DNA of 64,000 nucleotides from Terfezia claveryi. Its lineage: Eukaryota; Ascomycota; Pezizomycetes; Pezizales; Pezizaceae. Where the stretch lies: the NCBI GenBank assembly GCA_015179025.1, contig WHUX01000040.1, positions 124,001 to 188,000 on the forward strand, written 5' to 3'. The translations under genes and the position numbers were made by a program. Shown here piece by piece: positions 49,553 through 62,446 of this stretch. The first letter of the stretch is position 1, and the number at the start of each line of letters is the position of its first letter. Below the pieces are notes generated by a model. It searched no databases, was not told the origin of the DNA, and saw nothing but the letters and a program-made list of their open reading frames with translations.

Positions 49553-51048
49553 CTAAAACCTCTTCAACCCTTTCCTCACCTCCTTCCCCTTACCCACCGT
49601 CCCACTCCCACCCGCCCCAGGCTTCTTCTTCATCGTAATCGTCGTTCCCTTGGCCACATTCACCCCCGGTTTCGCAATACCCGGTTTCGCAATACCCGGT
49701 TTCGCAGTACCCGGTTTTGCAGTACCCGTTTTCGCCGACTTTGCAGATGAAGCTGAAGGTGCAAGGAGGGCGGAGGATGTGGATTTCGCGCTGGTAGAAT
49801 GGGGAGTAGTCTTAGCTACTTTGGTGTTCTCTTGCGAAATGGGTTTTTCCGAGGGGCGTTTTTTGCCAGCGAGGGATTGAGGGGCTGTAACTAGTATTGA
49901 CGGTGACACTACTGCTGGAGTTGATGCTGAAGCTGGCGATGGTGAGGTTGATGCTGATGTTGTCGTTGTAAGTGTGGGTGCTGACGATTCTATCGGCTGT
50001 GGTGACGCAGTTGGTGGAGTCTGCTTCACCGGCGACGCAGCCCTACTTGTCGGGGCAGGAGCAGCAGTGGAGCTTGGAGTCGGAGTAGAGGTTCCTACGT
50101 TTTCCTTTCCAGAGATATTATTCTCTATTTCTTCATTCTCGTCAACAACCCCTTCTGACTCATTTTCCTTCGTCTTTTCCTTATCTTTCCCCTTGTCTTT
50201 ATCCTTGCTAGGGATCTCCGCATTCTGTGATGGTGAGGGAGCAGCCTCAACCGCCAAGGAAGATTTACTGCGTTGGAGGGTGTGGGTAGAGGTAGATTTC
50301 TGCTTTGCTGATTTAGCTATAACCGCCGAAGCTGATTTCTTCGGAGTTGGCACTTCAGAAGTTGCCGTAGTAGCTGTGTGCGTAGCCTCCGCCGCTTTCG
50401 AGGCCTCCTCACTCAGCTTCTCCCCCTCCTTCTCCTCCTTCTTCCCCTCTCCCTTCCCCACCTCCTCCTCCTCCCCAGCATCCCGCCTTCTCACCTCCTC
50501 CACAACCGTCCTCATCTCCTCTGGTACTCCCGCATGGATCTTCGTCCACAACCTCGCTCTCCTCTCCCAGCTCGCCCAATCTTCCGCCACCAACCTCCCT
50601 GCCTCCTCATTCAACGAGCTCGTCGGATTTGGCTCCACAAGCAAACATCTAATCACCACACATACATCCCTCAATGTCAATTTCTCATTCCACTCCCTTT
50701 TCAATGTATCGACGCAGACATCGCCAGTTCGATCATCAACGTTCGGATGGAAGATCTTTGTGCGGAATGTTGCTTTTGGTGGAGCGGAGGGGTAGGTCAG
50801 GGGAAGCTTAAGGACTATGGTGAATAAGCCGGACTCGAAGGGTGTGGAGGTTGGGCCGAGGAGGTTTATAGTGATGGTAGTTAGGTCGTCTGTTGGGGGT
50901 GGAGGGGTCGGGAGGAAGAAGTCTGGGGGAGGAGACGAGTGGAGGGTAGCGTGGTCTTTCAGGAGGCGGCGGCGATTGATAGACTGGAGATGGATGATTA
51001 GCAATTGGTGAGATTGTGAGGATGAGGAAAGATGGAGGGGATTACCAT
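49553..51048 (-). CDS. UBE2S-like ubiquitin-conjugating enzyme E2 with long disordered tail
   Basis: I read the first coding exon as only the ATG (51048-51046), then a 62-base intron with GCTAAT branch site, then 50983-49553, giving 477 aa starting MSINRRRLLKDHATLHS. This gives the usual E2 start; an unspliced frame from 51133 is the alternative. The E2 fold spans about residues 1-165: TKIFHPNVDDRTGDVCVDTL has HPN at 80-82 and catalytic C91, followed by KREWNEKLTLRDV and CLLVEPNPTSSLNEEAGRL. The REW, PNP and LNEEAGRL features match UBE2S, which extends Lys11 chains with the APC/C; that role here is inferred. The tail is about 300 residues, charged at first (EEEEVGKGEGKKEEKE), then Ser/Ala/Thr/Pro-rich and ending in a KPG repeat and a basic stretch. 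Human UBE2S also uses a basic C-terminal tail, though shorter. Confidence 0.85.
49665..49736. repeat. 15-bp tandem repeat coding for AKPG[T/I] units
   Basis: Five imperfect copies of a 15-base unit (CCCGGTTTCGCAATA type on the plus strand) encode KPGTAKPGIAKPG-like sequence in the E2 tail. Copies differ at A/G and C/T positions. Confidence 0.9.
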
Positions 51049-51669
51049 GGCGGTGAGTGGTATAGATTGCTTTAGTTCCCCTGTAGTGGGTAGGTGCAAT
51101 AGGTAGCAGCTTCGAAAGTAGGTATATACTCATGCGAAAGCAGTCCTCACTGCAGGATGTAGACAGGAATGTTGCGCGATTGCTGTCTCGTTCAGCTTTC
51201 TGACTGCGAGGTTTTTTATTTCCTGCGTCCTGAAAAGGGACTGAAGAAGCCGACAGCTGCGAGAATTCGTACTCTTACAATACAAGCACAGCAGATGAGT
51301 ACAGTATGTATACAGATGAAGGGTTTTCAGTCAGTACAGAAGAAGCCTCAGGGAAGGAACGAATGGAGAGTTGTTGCGGGAAACAGCAAATACGCATGTG
51401 TGAGGAATCCTCGGCCTGATGTTTTGACTTCTCCCGTTGCCGCGGAGAAACAACCAATTTACGCGTTACACCAATCCTTATACGACGCAGGAGATAATAA
51501 TAATCATTATTATCATCATGGTACAGCTCAGGTAGCAACACTCTTGCCAGCTCTCTCAACTCCATTATATGCCAGCGCAGCCCCCGTACCAGATGAGTAT
51601 GCAAAAACCAATCAGGGAAACTCCCAGCAGTCTTTTTTTGACCGTTGAATAAAAAGAACACCAAAGTCC
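51049..51669. other. spacer between two minus-strand genes
   Basis: Upstream region of the E2 gene and 3' flank of the luciferase-like gene. A plus-strand frame (51169-51648) is open but without motifs. Confidence 0.5.
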
Positions 51670-52542
51670 CTACTTTAGCACTTTCTGCACCTCCTTTTCC
51701 CAAACCTCCATCGCCTTTACCACCAGCTCCTTCCCCATTACCATCCCCTTCGTACACTCCGCCGCTCTCTCTACCCATCCCAGCTCCCTACCACCACTCG
51801 CCCAACCCATCCCCGCACCCACAATCCGCATCACAACCTCCACTTCCTCCAAGTTCCTCGGAGCATACACCAACATGAACCCCTCCGCGAGGAACTTTCC
51901 CATTGGCGCCCACCCATTCGCAAGGGGATGTCTCTCGCCCCAGCCTTTATCAATTATGATCTTTGCGTCTTCGGGGTGAACTTCCACGTGCATTGACCCG
52001 TCGACTGCGTGGACATGGCAGATTTCAGATTCACGACATAACTTACGAGAGGTTGGGTTGCCAGTGCGGTCAATGAGGGAGTGGAGGCCTTTAGAGTGGA
52101 ATTCCAGCTGGGACTCCGCTGCACGGCATTTCGTAGGGTATGCATTTGCGAGGGCAGAAAGCGCAGCATGGGTCAGGGCGAAGGTAATGGGGGTGCCCTG
52201 CTGGGTTGTCTGCCGTTGGGGTATTATTCCCTTAACAACTGGTCGCAGACCAGGGCGAGTGGGGAGGGAGGAGGGGGTAAGGTGACCTTTGTTGGTGAGA
52301 TGGGTCGGGACAGTGGGGTGCAGAAGGACACTGCGGATGGTAAGAGGGCGATGAGCAGTAATGAAAAGGTATCCATAGAAGTTCCACGGAACACCCCCTC
52401 GACCAAGGCTAATGAATGCCTGGTAATCCCTCCAGGTGAGGTATGACAACGTTAGGAAAGTGGGGGGAATCAACAATGGGAGGAGGGTAATAGAAGCTGT
52501 TACTGTAACGGACCCAACCGGGAGGGATCTCAGGTACTCCAT
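51670..52542 (-). CDS. luciferase-like (PF17648/DUF5519-type) domain protein with N-terminal membrane segment
   Basis: A single frame of 290 aa from the ATG at 52542. Residues about 10-34 are hydrophobic (VTVTASITLLPLLIPPTFL) and can be a signal anchor. The C-terminal half carries SEICHVHAVDGSMHVEVHPE and DAKIIIDKGWGERHPLA, then FMLVYAPRNLEEVEVVM, the core of the fungal family named luciferase-like in Pfam despite no shown light emission. The conserved HVH and GWGERH elements are intact. Function is unknown. It precedes the E2 gene on the same strand by about 620 bases; there is no sign of cotranscription. Confidence 0.75.
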   Translation of the reverse strand: MEYLRSLPVGSVTVTASITLLPLLIPPTFLTLSYLTWRDYQAFISLGRGGVPWNFYGYLFITAHRPLTIRSVLLHPTVPTHLTNKGHLTPSSLPTRPGLRPVVKGIIPQRQTTQQGTPITFALTHAALSALANAYPTKCRAAESQLEFHSKGLHSLIDRTGNPTSRKLCRESEICHVHAVDGSMHVEVHPEDAKIIIDKGWGERHPLANGWAPMGKFLAEGFMLVYAPRNLEEVEVVMRIVGAGMGWASGGRELGWVERAAECTKGMVMGKELVVKAMEVWEKEVQKVLK

Positions 52543-55500
52543 TTCATGTCTAGGATGATGGGAGTTTGGTCATTGCCTCCCTGAAGACCTCCTTCCCTAA
52601 GATCAAAGCAACTCCTAGTTCCTTGAATTGTGGTATATATATACTTATGTGCAATGTTGCATTTTCCGGTTTTTTGGGCAGTATCCACTTGCTTGCAACC
52701 ACCTCCTCAGCTGCGGCTGAAAATCTGAAAACGGCTCACAAACTGGAACGCAATACCGATATCTAGAGTCTGGACCGTGATACATCGTATTATCGCCGAT
52801 TGTCCACCGACGGGTACCGATGGCCACTACATTTATGGGACGTTATGCAAGTGTATTTGCATGCCTCTTGCATCCGACCAAAGTAAAGCTGTAACAGATT
52901 ATCTGTATGCCGCCTTCTGTTGGAAGATGGCCATGGTGGTTGTACTTGTCAGATCCAAAGCGTTGATGTCGTACTAAGTACCGATACCCGCAGCTGGGCC
53001 GAAACCAGCAAATGCTAGCGAACCCGGACTACAGATTGGAACTTATACCGTGATACGCTGAGGGTTCAAGACTACACTACCTACCGGCACTAATAGGTAT
53101 AACTTGAGCCAATGGAATGTTATCAGAGACATAGCACCGATGCCAGCTTACGGGTCCTTGCTGATCAGCATCATGCAGTGAACCTTCAAGGACTGGTGTT
53201 CGCTATCGATAAAACAGCTTATCCATGGAGCAAGTCTAGCGCATAGAGCAGCTATGGATATCGGCATGGCCTATGAAATCATTTTGATACCAACAAAAAG
53301 TATGTAACCATGGCGTCAGTAGCTCATAGCCCTGTCAGTAGGTTATTTCTATCGAGTGTTCTGATCAGACTGCAGCTCAACTCGCCTACTTGTTATGCTA
53401 TTTTATCCCAAGCTTAGAACTCGAGTTCTAGCATTCCGTTGATGTTACCTCCATTTTTCCTCTGCAAAGGATTGGATGAACGCCGGTGAGTTCATCGATC
53501 CACAATACTTCCGAAAAGCTTGAATCCCCGATCGTCGGTTGCAGCTTGCTTCAACTCCTGTTGTGGACAGAACGAGCGACCTGCACCAGAATAGCAGCTA
53601 CGTTATAGTAAGTACAGCCGTGCACAGCAGCCTTGTAAAGGCACACACACCTTGAATCTAGCACCCGGGATCTCTTCAATGAATCTCTGGTTTACCTATT
53701 ATGTAATTAATATAAGCAACGGTTATCGTACGGCAGATCATCGAGGGCCGAGGCAAGCGGGTTGCATTTGCCCCATGCGTCGTTGAAATACATACAGGGA
53801 ATCCCCATGATCACCAGATCATCGGTGCACGCGGCCTACAGCAATCTATAGTATGCACTCAGCTGCTCAGCAGTGGTTGGCTCATATCCAGAAAGTGATT
53901 ACGAACTGGTCACTCCTTGCTGGACCACGTGATATCAAAACTACTTGAGCACCCGTATCGTGGTCCAACAGGAAAAGCACCTACCATGGAAGGCTTTATG
54001 GCCGGTAAGGCCACCATTTTCAGCTTGCCTTTGCAGCTCCCTGGCTTCGAAAAGATGCTCTAAGTTCATTTTCCGTCAACAACAATTTCAATTTCTTTCT
54101 CTTTAAAATAGTCTTATCTAATACTATTAACATATGACGATAGATTCCCTAATTATACCCCCCTCGGCGAACCAGAGTTTACCAAAATTCTCTGGATCTT
54201 TTGGCTAAGTTATGTAAAATTCAAGATTCATGTAGCTTCTCAATACCAGTTCATACATTGAGGTTGTTTTTTCCTCAATGCCGATTCACCCATTACAAAC
54301 GCAATTTTTTTTAACTTGCAGACAAGTAGCTGAACAACAATGCCAGGAACTGTAGTATATATATTGATTCTTGACAGAGACTCAGAAACCTTTACCTGGA
54401 CACACTAGTTGGCCAGTCTGTGTGACATATGGTTATTCTGATCGGGCCTCACTAATCTGATCGCGCACCAGCCACATGTGGCCAAACATGAATTGCAACT
54501 TTTATGTATCGAGGGAGCCAGCACGAACTAAAATAAAACTGACGCACTAACCAGACTAACACTGTTTTGTACAACATACCTAATTCGGTATCTATCGGTT
54601 CCTACTTTAGCCTAGTCTAAGTTCACTTTCCTGTCCTCTTATAGTGTAGTGTACATTCTCCTTTATAGGCTAGCGTAAAACCAGTACGCTCGGGTCTTGG
54701 CATAAGACCAGTAACTAAGTACGTAGTAACATTCGTTATAAGCATATCTCTCACGGTCCTTACATCTACTCTAAAGGAACCAGACTACTCTAAAGGTACT
54801 TTTTGAGCATAAATTCACCCATTCGAATATTCATGCCATTTTTTGGCTTAGTCACATACATATGCTTATATCGAAGGGCGCTAATAGCAACCATGCGAGG
54901 AAAGATGTGGAGAGAAGCAACATCACCACTTGACGCAAGCAATGCAATACGATAACAGATCTAGAATAATGTCAACATCACAAGCCTTATCAAGAGAAGG
55001 CAAAGAAAATCCAGCGGAGAATCACTAAGTTCTTACAACGGTCCTAATACCTATTTTCTGTGTGATTTTTCATGTATGTAAGTTTCTCCCGGTATATGTG
55101 TTGTGAATAACTCTCGCTTGTACCGGTACCTATGAAAGGTCACGAGGGTAAGCAACCAAAAGAAGGCAATTGGGATAGACCGGGGTTCCGGATTAAGGCA
55201 ATTGGGAAAGGACTGCGAAGGATAAAAGAGCCGGAAAGTACGCAGGAAAAATATCCCTTTAGAAGGTAGAGTACTAGGACCATAAGCAATAAGCCTTATA
55301 GCGATATCTAGATAGCTCTCTACTTTGAATATACACACGCAATTCTCTTCACGATTTCTCAGCTACATAACCTCGTAATCTTACAATATGCATATACCCT
55401 CTGGTCCCGACCGAATGTTATAACGAGAGTTAACTGTATACGGAAGGATTATGGGGAGTGACATGGGTTTGATTAAAGAAAAAGGACACATACATAACTC

Positions 55501-58256
55501 ACCCCCACCATATATGTGCGTAATAATTCTGGAGAATTGATAAAGAAACCCTGGCTAGTCTTGGTTTGCCAGTAGTTATCATTTAGTTCCTGGCATTGCT
55601 CTAGGTTGAGCTACATCTAAAACCAGTGTGGATGATGTTCAACCTAGCACCGCGAGGTCTCACAGGTGATGCCCCATAAGTCAATCAAAACGTTTCAGGA
55701 TTGGTGGAATCTGATAGGTCCTGACATAGTTGAGATAGTTCATGGGGTACGGCACAGGTGAATGAAAGAGTTTGTTCTAAATCTTCAACCCGCACCTAGC
55801 AGCCAGCTCTGGATTGGACTAGAGAAGCAAAGGCAACCTTCCGCTTTGTAGCTCAACAGTACTAGGTGGCCGTTCGGCTCAAGTCAACTATAAGTGCGCT
55901 CCATTCCGGACGCATTACAATCATGCTGACCACAAATAGTAGTCCGAGGAACATAAGTATCGCATAATGAATTACAGGGGGCTTTCCGGCAGTCGTGAAC
56001 TCTGATATCCCCGAGGATGTGTTGGTGATAAATACGAATCACAATACTTATCATCAGCATCCATGCCCAATCCTTCTGGAATGCCAATGCGTGCATTGCT
56101 CAAATAGGTAATTCAGCGGCATGGGAGTCTACATAGAACACTTATTGGGGAAGAGCAAACCCGATGTTTTGGCAGAGGATGGGAGTGCGGGCAATCCTAA
56201 TATTTTTGATTTCTAATGGTGATGGTAATGCTACACGTGATATGTAACAACATGATCAATACTCACCTCCTACGCGGTATTGCGATTGGAATATGGATAT
56301 CCATAAAAATCCGCAAACTCGCCGTCTGCAACGAATGCGCCGTTTTTCATTTTTTTTTATGTCGGTTTGGCGTCAAGATGGACCCATTCATCTGAATGGG
56401 TCTTCACATGTCCAGCCAGATACCGAGTTCATGTTTTGCCTGACCCCGCTCCCCTAAATTCTATTGCAAGATACGTAAAGAAATCCAACGTGCCCCCAGT
56501 GCATTAATTATGACACGCCCATACTACTATCTCCGTCAGTCTGTATGATAGTCTGGTTGGAACTATAAATGACTTCTTGTCTGCTGCTTAAGAGAATCGC
56601 TTTAAGCGAGATCAAAGCCGAACTCTACTAACGGGGCTACGAGGTGGTTAATGTCTGTCGATCCTGATAATGACGTATCCAATATTGGTTCCATGGGAGT
56701 TTGGATGCCGGACTTGTTCTTCACAAAACCCATGTGATGAAACAGTAACAAATGTTTTCTCCTTAGATGCCGGCTTTGCGTACTTCAAGGTAATTTGTTT
56801 TTGTTATGTAGCGGCTAACTAGGAAGGAGATTTGGTAATAAGTATTATTATCGGGAGTATCATTCTGCGGGGAGAAATTTAGCTGAGCGAGTTCCCACTT
56901 TACGATCTCCCTACATAGCATACATTCTGCTGGTAACTTAGGGGCATGTCAGCGACTTGAGGGTAACCATTGAACGGCCCAACGTCAGTTCACCATAATT
57001 TCCTCGAATTCTTCTTTGGCACTACCTATAGTGGGAGCTGTAGGAAATATTTTTGCCGGGGTACTTGTGATAATAAGGGGATAGAAAAGGATGACTGATG
57101 GGGAAAGTTGTGACAGCGGATGAAGGCATGTATATAGAGTACCGTTCAGTAGAGCATTCTTACCATAGTCCTAACTATATGATAAAGGATTACATTTACC
57201 TCTTCACCATTTAGAACCCTCATAACCTCGTATTCATACAGAAGTAGGCGCCCCCGTAACAGTGATTGGCTAATATGGAGGGGGTGGAGGACTCACAAGG
57301 GAGGGCGGATGCCATCTGATATACGTTGCAGTAGGAATTTGTCGTAAGATTTGCTTACACTCCTCACCATTATGGAAGCTGTCTTTGAGTGAAATTAACG
57401 AATCAAGTGCCATCGCTGGCTTTGAGATTCCTTGGCCGGGTGAAGTTGTGTTTCGGCTCATTTGATGATAAATGGATAGACAGTGTGACTTTGTGAGCTT
57501 CTCCATGAACTGGGTTCTCTTCGAGGCCCTCCCTGATTTCCCACTCCTCTCGTTTCCTTCCTCCATGATGTCAAACAATGGCCCTTCTCTGTGGAAAGGC
57601 TGACGGTCCGTATGAGACCTTAGCTTCTGCTTCTTTGGAATAATTTTTGGGAAGCTCACGTGCTTTAGTCCCTACCAACCACCATCGTCGATACAAAAAG
57701 ATTAGTGAATAATTAGGTGACACTATTTACACAAGAAATTTTCCATGTTCTGTTAAACAAAATGACAGTATAGACAGTGAGGCAAGTAGAAGTAATATAT
57801 ATAAGGTTAAGCTTTCCACACCATACAATAAAGACAACCGACCAGACATTTTGGGAACTATAACGCTGTAGCCATCTTATAAGATGGACTGGGGATATTG
57901 GGTATGTCGCATTTTTGCACATAGGCAGTAGTGAAAAAAAAAACCCAATAAGTAGGTGATGATATATAAGAAAAGGGTAGGAATCAAAAGATGTCAGAGT
58001 AAAAACTTAAATCCAGGACAAAAAAGAAAACTCGGAAGAAAGTGCTCCTGTATACGCGAAAGGAAAGAACAAAGTGGAAGGCGTAATGTAAAAAAAAGCG
58101 AAATAAAAAGCAATCCATATACCCAACCCATCCATTACCAAAAAAAAGCCTACCAACTTCTCCGTCATCAGCCTTGGAATGCTGACCACAGCGGAAAGTG
58201 AAACGCCATAGAATATAAGTGAAAAGGCAAATAACCATCACTCCCCAAAATGAACA
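52543..58256. other. gene-poor spacer with dispersed motif copies
   Basis: Carries AACCAGACTA at 54549 and 54778 and the reverse at 56549. Apart from the exon-like frame at 57270-57670 I find no gene. It reads as old repeat-derived sequence, but I could not delimit elements. Confidence 0.55.
57270..57670 (-). CDS. possible exon of an unidentified Lys-rich protein
   Basis: An open minus-strand frame follows a possible acceptor (GGTTGGTAG) near 57672 and reads KIIPKKQKLRSHTDRQPFHR, then a Gly/Ser/Arg/Lys stretch and SLISLKDSFHNGEECKQILR. Composition is even rather than low-complexity, which favours coding, but no start, partner exon or family is visible. A donor-like GTGAGG lies at about 57379. 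Confidence 0.25.
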
Positions 58257-61200
58257 TTATCTATCTTTCCCACTATAGTACGAAACATCGTTGAAATCAT
58301 GGTGACCATGTCCATGTGGATGTCCATCAGCCACAGCAGTGAACCTCCACTCATTAACCGCCTCTCTGCTAGACTCCTTCCTCGCCTCCTTTTTGAGTTT
58401 TTCCCTCTCCTTTCTCTCTTCCTTTTCTCTCTCTCTCTCTAATTCCCTCTGTTCTTTCTCTTTCTCCTTCTCCTTGTCTTTGTCTTTGTCTTTGTCCCTT
58501 TCCTTTTCCTTCTCGCCTTTCCCCTGGACTTTTTTCCTGAAACCACCCACAATTTCACTTAACGTTTTCTTGCCAAGAAGATGAGGTCCTTCCCATCCGC
58601 CACCCCCAAGGACAGTGTCATCGACAGATGTATGCCCTGCATTACCCATGCCTAATATTTTGTGGCCTTTCGTAGAGCTGAAACCCTTCCCACCCCCGTT
58701 GCGATCAGCATTGTGATGTGGTGCTGGCCACATCGGGGGATGAAATTCCGCTTGTGAAGTCCACACTGGTGAGTTGGCGGAAACCCTCTCCGCAACTTCT
58801 TCCCATCTCATGCTCAAGCTACTGCTCGGCCTTTCTGCATTCTCTGCCTTTTCCACACATTCTTTCATCCGATCTCTGATATTCAAGCACGTAGAATGAA
58901 ACCTAGCGAGATCGCCATCTAATCGTGTATCGGGATACTTGCGGCGGTAGATTGGGTACCATTTATCCCACATCATAACCAGTGAGGCGAATGCACGGGG
59001 CTGGTCTATGAGATAGGGTAATGACGGAAATCCTTCACGGGACGACTGTGAGAGTCGTGTAAGAATCGTAGTGGGAGTAGCGTATGCTGGTGGCACAGCA
59101 GGTGGTGTGTATCTTACTGGAACGTCTATAACAGAATCAATGAAGTCCCTGAACTCGTTGGTGTGTTCCTGATCAATGGTCAGACTACTTCTAGCGCCTC
59201 AGGAGGCCTGAAAACGTACATTTAGGAATTCGTTCATTGGCTCCATCCAAGGTTCTTTAACTCCGAAAGGTGTCATATTGGCAAGGCCTTGTAATGACTT
59301 TGCGACAAGTGTTAATGTTCTTTGAGCCCTCACCCCGGTATGATCTGGATGGAGGTAAGTTCGTGTGTTCTAGATGCAGATGCTGCCAGCTCGACATACC
59401 TTTCAGAAGCCCAAACAGTTTGGGGTTCAAAACTGCTGGACAGAAGAACCTGAGGAAGAGAAACCCTGAAACGCTGCTATAGCACACAGTCTTCAAAAGG
59501 TCACCGTATCTTTCCTCCACACACATCCTGATATGTTTCAGAATCCTTCTCAATTCCATTGGACACCTTTGTGCGCTTGCGTAAATTGCTTGCCATATTG
59601 CCCTGGTAATTGCAAGTAGAGACTTCCAGTTCTTCGAGATATCTTCTAGTCGCTCAATCCTCAATGGGTCTACCTCACAATATGTATCCTCTTCCGCAAT
59701 CTTCTTCAGATATGGACCAAGTGTTTCATCCAAGTATTCCCTTCCTAGTCGCCTCATGTGAGCATCTAGGGCTTTGGTAAGTAAAGAATTGCCGCGGAAA
59801 AGGATATTTGCGTCCATAAGGGTCGCTTTCACAGCACGTGCATTGTCCCCTTCTGAGAGGTCGTTGCATTCTGGATTCGTTGACTCGACCATAAGTTTGT
59901 GCACTGGAGAATCTCTATATGGGCCGTCGATCTCCTCTTCAGCTAGAGACATTAACCATTCAGTAGCCTTGCCAGCAACTTGGAAAATTTTGAGAAGGGT
60001 CGAAGCAAGCCGCCGCAAGTCAGAGGTCATAATCAGAGCGAGCTCATGTGTCAGGCCATTGGAAAATCTGTACAATAGCTGCTTTGACTTCAGAATCTCA
60101 AGTTATATTTTGCAACTGTCAATAGAAACTCACCTCTGATAATCCTTTATACTCACTGCTCATCAGCACAATTAATTCCTCGAGCCCGATCTTCAATAAC
60201 ATCTCTCCAATTTTATCCTCAGTGCCCTTTGACACGTTTATCAAGGGCCACCAGTCTTCCGTCTCATTATCCACCTTGAGTTCATCGAGTTGGATATCGA
60301 CCCTTCCTAGTACAGTGTCCTTTCCTCCAGGAAGACTAGTTCCACCGAGGCCACCACCGAAGCCACCGCTGCCTGTGACTGTTCCAGGTCCACCGGCGGT
60401 CCCAGCACCATTCTTCTTCCAGCGTGGGTCTCTTTGCTTTAATACGACTGCTACGTCAGATAATACAGCAGGAAGGTCGCTAAATTCGTAATCCTCTCTC
60501 CAGAATGGATTTGCTGTCTTTGTGCGAACCATGGTCTTTGCTCTGACCTCTCCATCAAGTACTACTTCAGCGTAAACATCCATTTTCTTCTCCTTATAGT
60601 CAGAGAGGTGCGAGTGGTGTGACCCAATAGAGGACGATAGTTCGTGATCATTGCCCCCTGGATTATCCTTTCCAGTCCCACCTTTCCCTAAACCTGTGAT
60701 CTTTGCCTCGATTACTCTGAGGAAAAGGGACCTCTGTATCCGATAGGAATCACTGAGAGTATTTGTATTATCTGAATAAACCTCCATGACTCCATTTTCG
60801 GGTATCCTAATAGCGGAAGAAGTTCCTGATACAATTGAAGTGACTGGGGGTCCATATAATTCAGGCATTGTGAACGCACGTAATAAGACAAACCAAACTT
60901 CAAATATCATTCTATATTCTGCCGCCAGATACACTGGCCTGGCCAGTGAGCAAGCTGATGTGGAGGGAGTATATTGAGGGTAAATTGCGATACAGTAGTC
61001 CTGATCCAATATCGACGGATCTAAAACCTGTACCGCACTCCGGTTTAATTGCGAAAGCTGTATCACAGTCAGTAAGGTGGTGTCCGCCTCCGTGTAAAGC
61101 CGAAATTCTCCATTCTCTTGCAAAGTACAAGATATCCTTTCCCAGGCGACGGACCCCTTGTGTTGCCCTCGATGATGGGACCGTCCACTCGATGTTGAAG

Positions 61201-62446
61201 AGGATTGTATACTACTCAGGATGCCCCCTTTCCGCCATAATAATAATTTTCCCACTTTAATGATAGCAGGGTCCTTGAGAGATGAGGCATCAGAATTCCG
61301 CCTCCGCTCCATGCCTTTCTTCTTCTCATTGGTGAGTAGTGGCAGATGAGGCTTAACCAGCTTATTCTGGGCACCTGCTGGGCGAATTGGCTGCCAACAT
61401 AGCAAAGCAGCTAGCCACTGATCATATTGCTGTGAACACACGGGTCGTAGCTTTATATCAATTTTTGAGGAATGAGTCATTATCTCAATAATTCCCTCCG
61501 AGTCCTCCATTAGAGCTGGGGTAACCCGGCAACCTCTTAGATCCGGTATGACTACTACAGGTGATGAAGATATTCCCTCCTCCTTTTGCTGTACAAGGCT
61601 TCCAGTATCCTCATTTATCAGACAATACCCTTTAGCCCATATAACGCTGTCACCAATCCGGAATTCCAAATAGCCCTCCATTCGTCCTCGTAATTTCTTC
61701 ATCAGGGGTAACATCCTGCTGGTGTCTGCAGATTGCTGAACTGGAGAAGTTGGCGGATCGGATGATGCATGCTTATGAAGGGTGTTTATAGAGCTCTGAG
61801 ACCTGAGAAATCGTTGCTTGCTCTTACTTGTCGAATTTGAAATAGAGGGAGCGCAGTTTGATGTTACTGGGGATAGAGAAGTAGTGGATGGAAAACCTGT
61901 TGAGCTAGGGTACCGCCGAGAGTGGTGTACTGTTGACGATGGTGAATTTGTTTTTTTCTCGGTAGCACGATCATTAGCCGCCAGACAGCCCCCAGAAGCA
62001 GAAGGTCGCTCTATCGGCATGATCGCACCCTTCCGTAAATTCAAGTCTGACAATGGGGGAAATCTTTGCAAATGCTGTCCCCGCCTCCCAATGGGTGAGG
62101 ATGGCTCCTGGGGCTCCGGTGAACTACGGCCAATATTGCTAGGGTACTCAAATGCGGCCATACGATTTCCTGTCCTTGATGGGGTACGTGGTGGAGTTGT
62201 CGAGTGTTGTGGAGGCAATGACTCGTCCGTATCTTCCCCATCGTCCAAATCCTCGTCTTCAGGCGTGACAGCCCGGATTGTCATAGTATCACGGTAAGCG
62301 TTCAGCCCTGGTGGCATGTGGTGCGAGCCGCCGATACCTCTTGAGATGCCTGGATTAATTGTTGTGGTCCGTAGTGGGAAATATATTTCATTATCGCTTG
62401 AACCAATCGCAAGCCGATTGCTCCCAGCTGTTGGTCGTCCAGTCAT
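58257..62446 (-). CDS. BUD2: BUD2/CLA2-type Ras GTPase-activating protein (PH-like, C2, RasGAP)
   Basis: Exons 62446-60134, 60087-59400, 59344-59220 and 59168-58257 join in phase to 1345 aa (introns 46, 55 and 51 bases). Domains in order: a disordered N-terminus, two PH-like regions (roughly residues 250-360 and 395-540, the first with [19 protein letters not shown]), a C2 domain (about 575-750; [25 protein letters not shown]) and RasGAP (about 790-1040). The RasGAP has [17 protein letters not shown] with the arginine finger, [20 protein letters not shown], and [15 protein letters not shown] with [13 protein letters not shown] across exon junctions. Known role of Bud2: GAP for the Rsr1/Bud1 Ras protein in cell polarity. 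The tail holds a 60-residue Lys/Glu/Asp/Arg run, probably one long charged helix, and ends His-rich. Confidence 0.9.
58427..58516. repeat. CT/CTTTGT low-complexity tract coding a charged helix
   Basis: Plus-strand CTCTCT, CTTTCTC and TCTTTG units encode alternating Lys/Glu/Asp/Arg on the minus strand in the BUD2 C-terminal part. Confidence 0.8.

Noticed and set aside
49974..50795. 273-codon plus-strand ORF
   Set aside because: Shadow of the E2 gene tail; Ser/Phe/Val composition is the complement of the real low-complexity coding strand.
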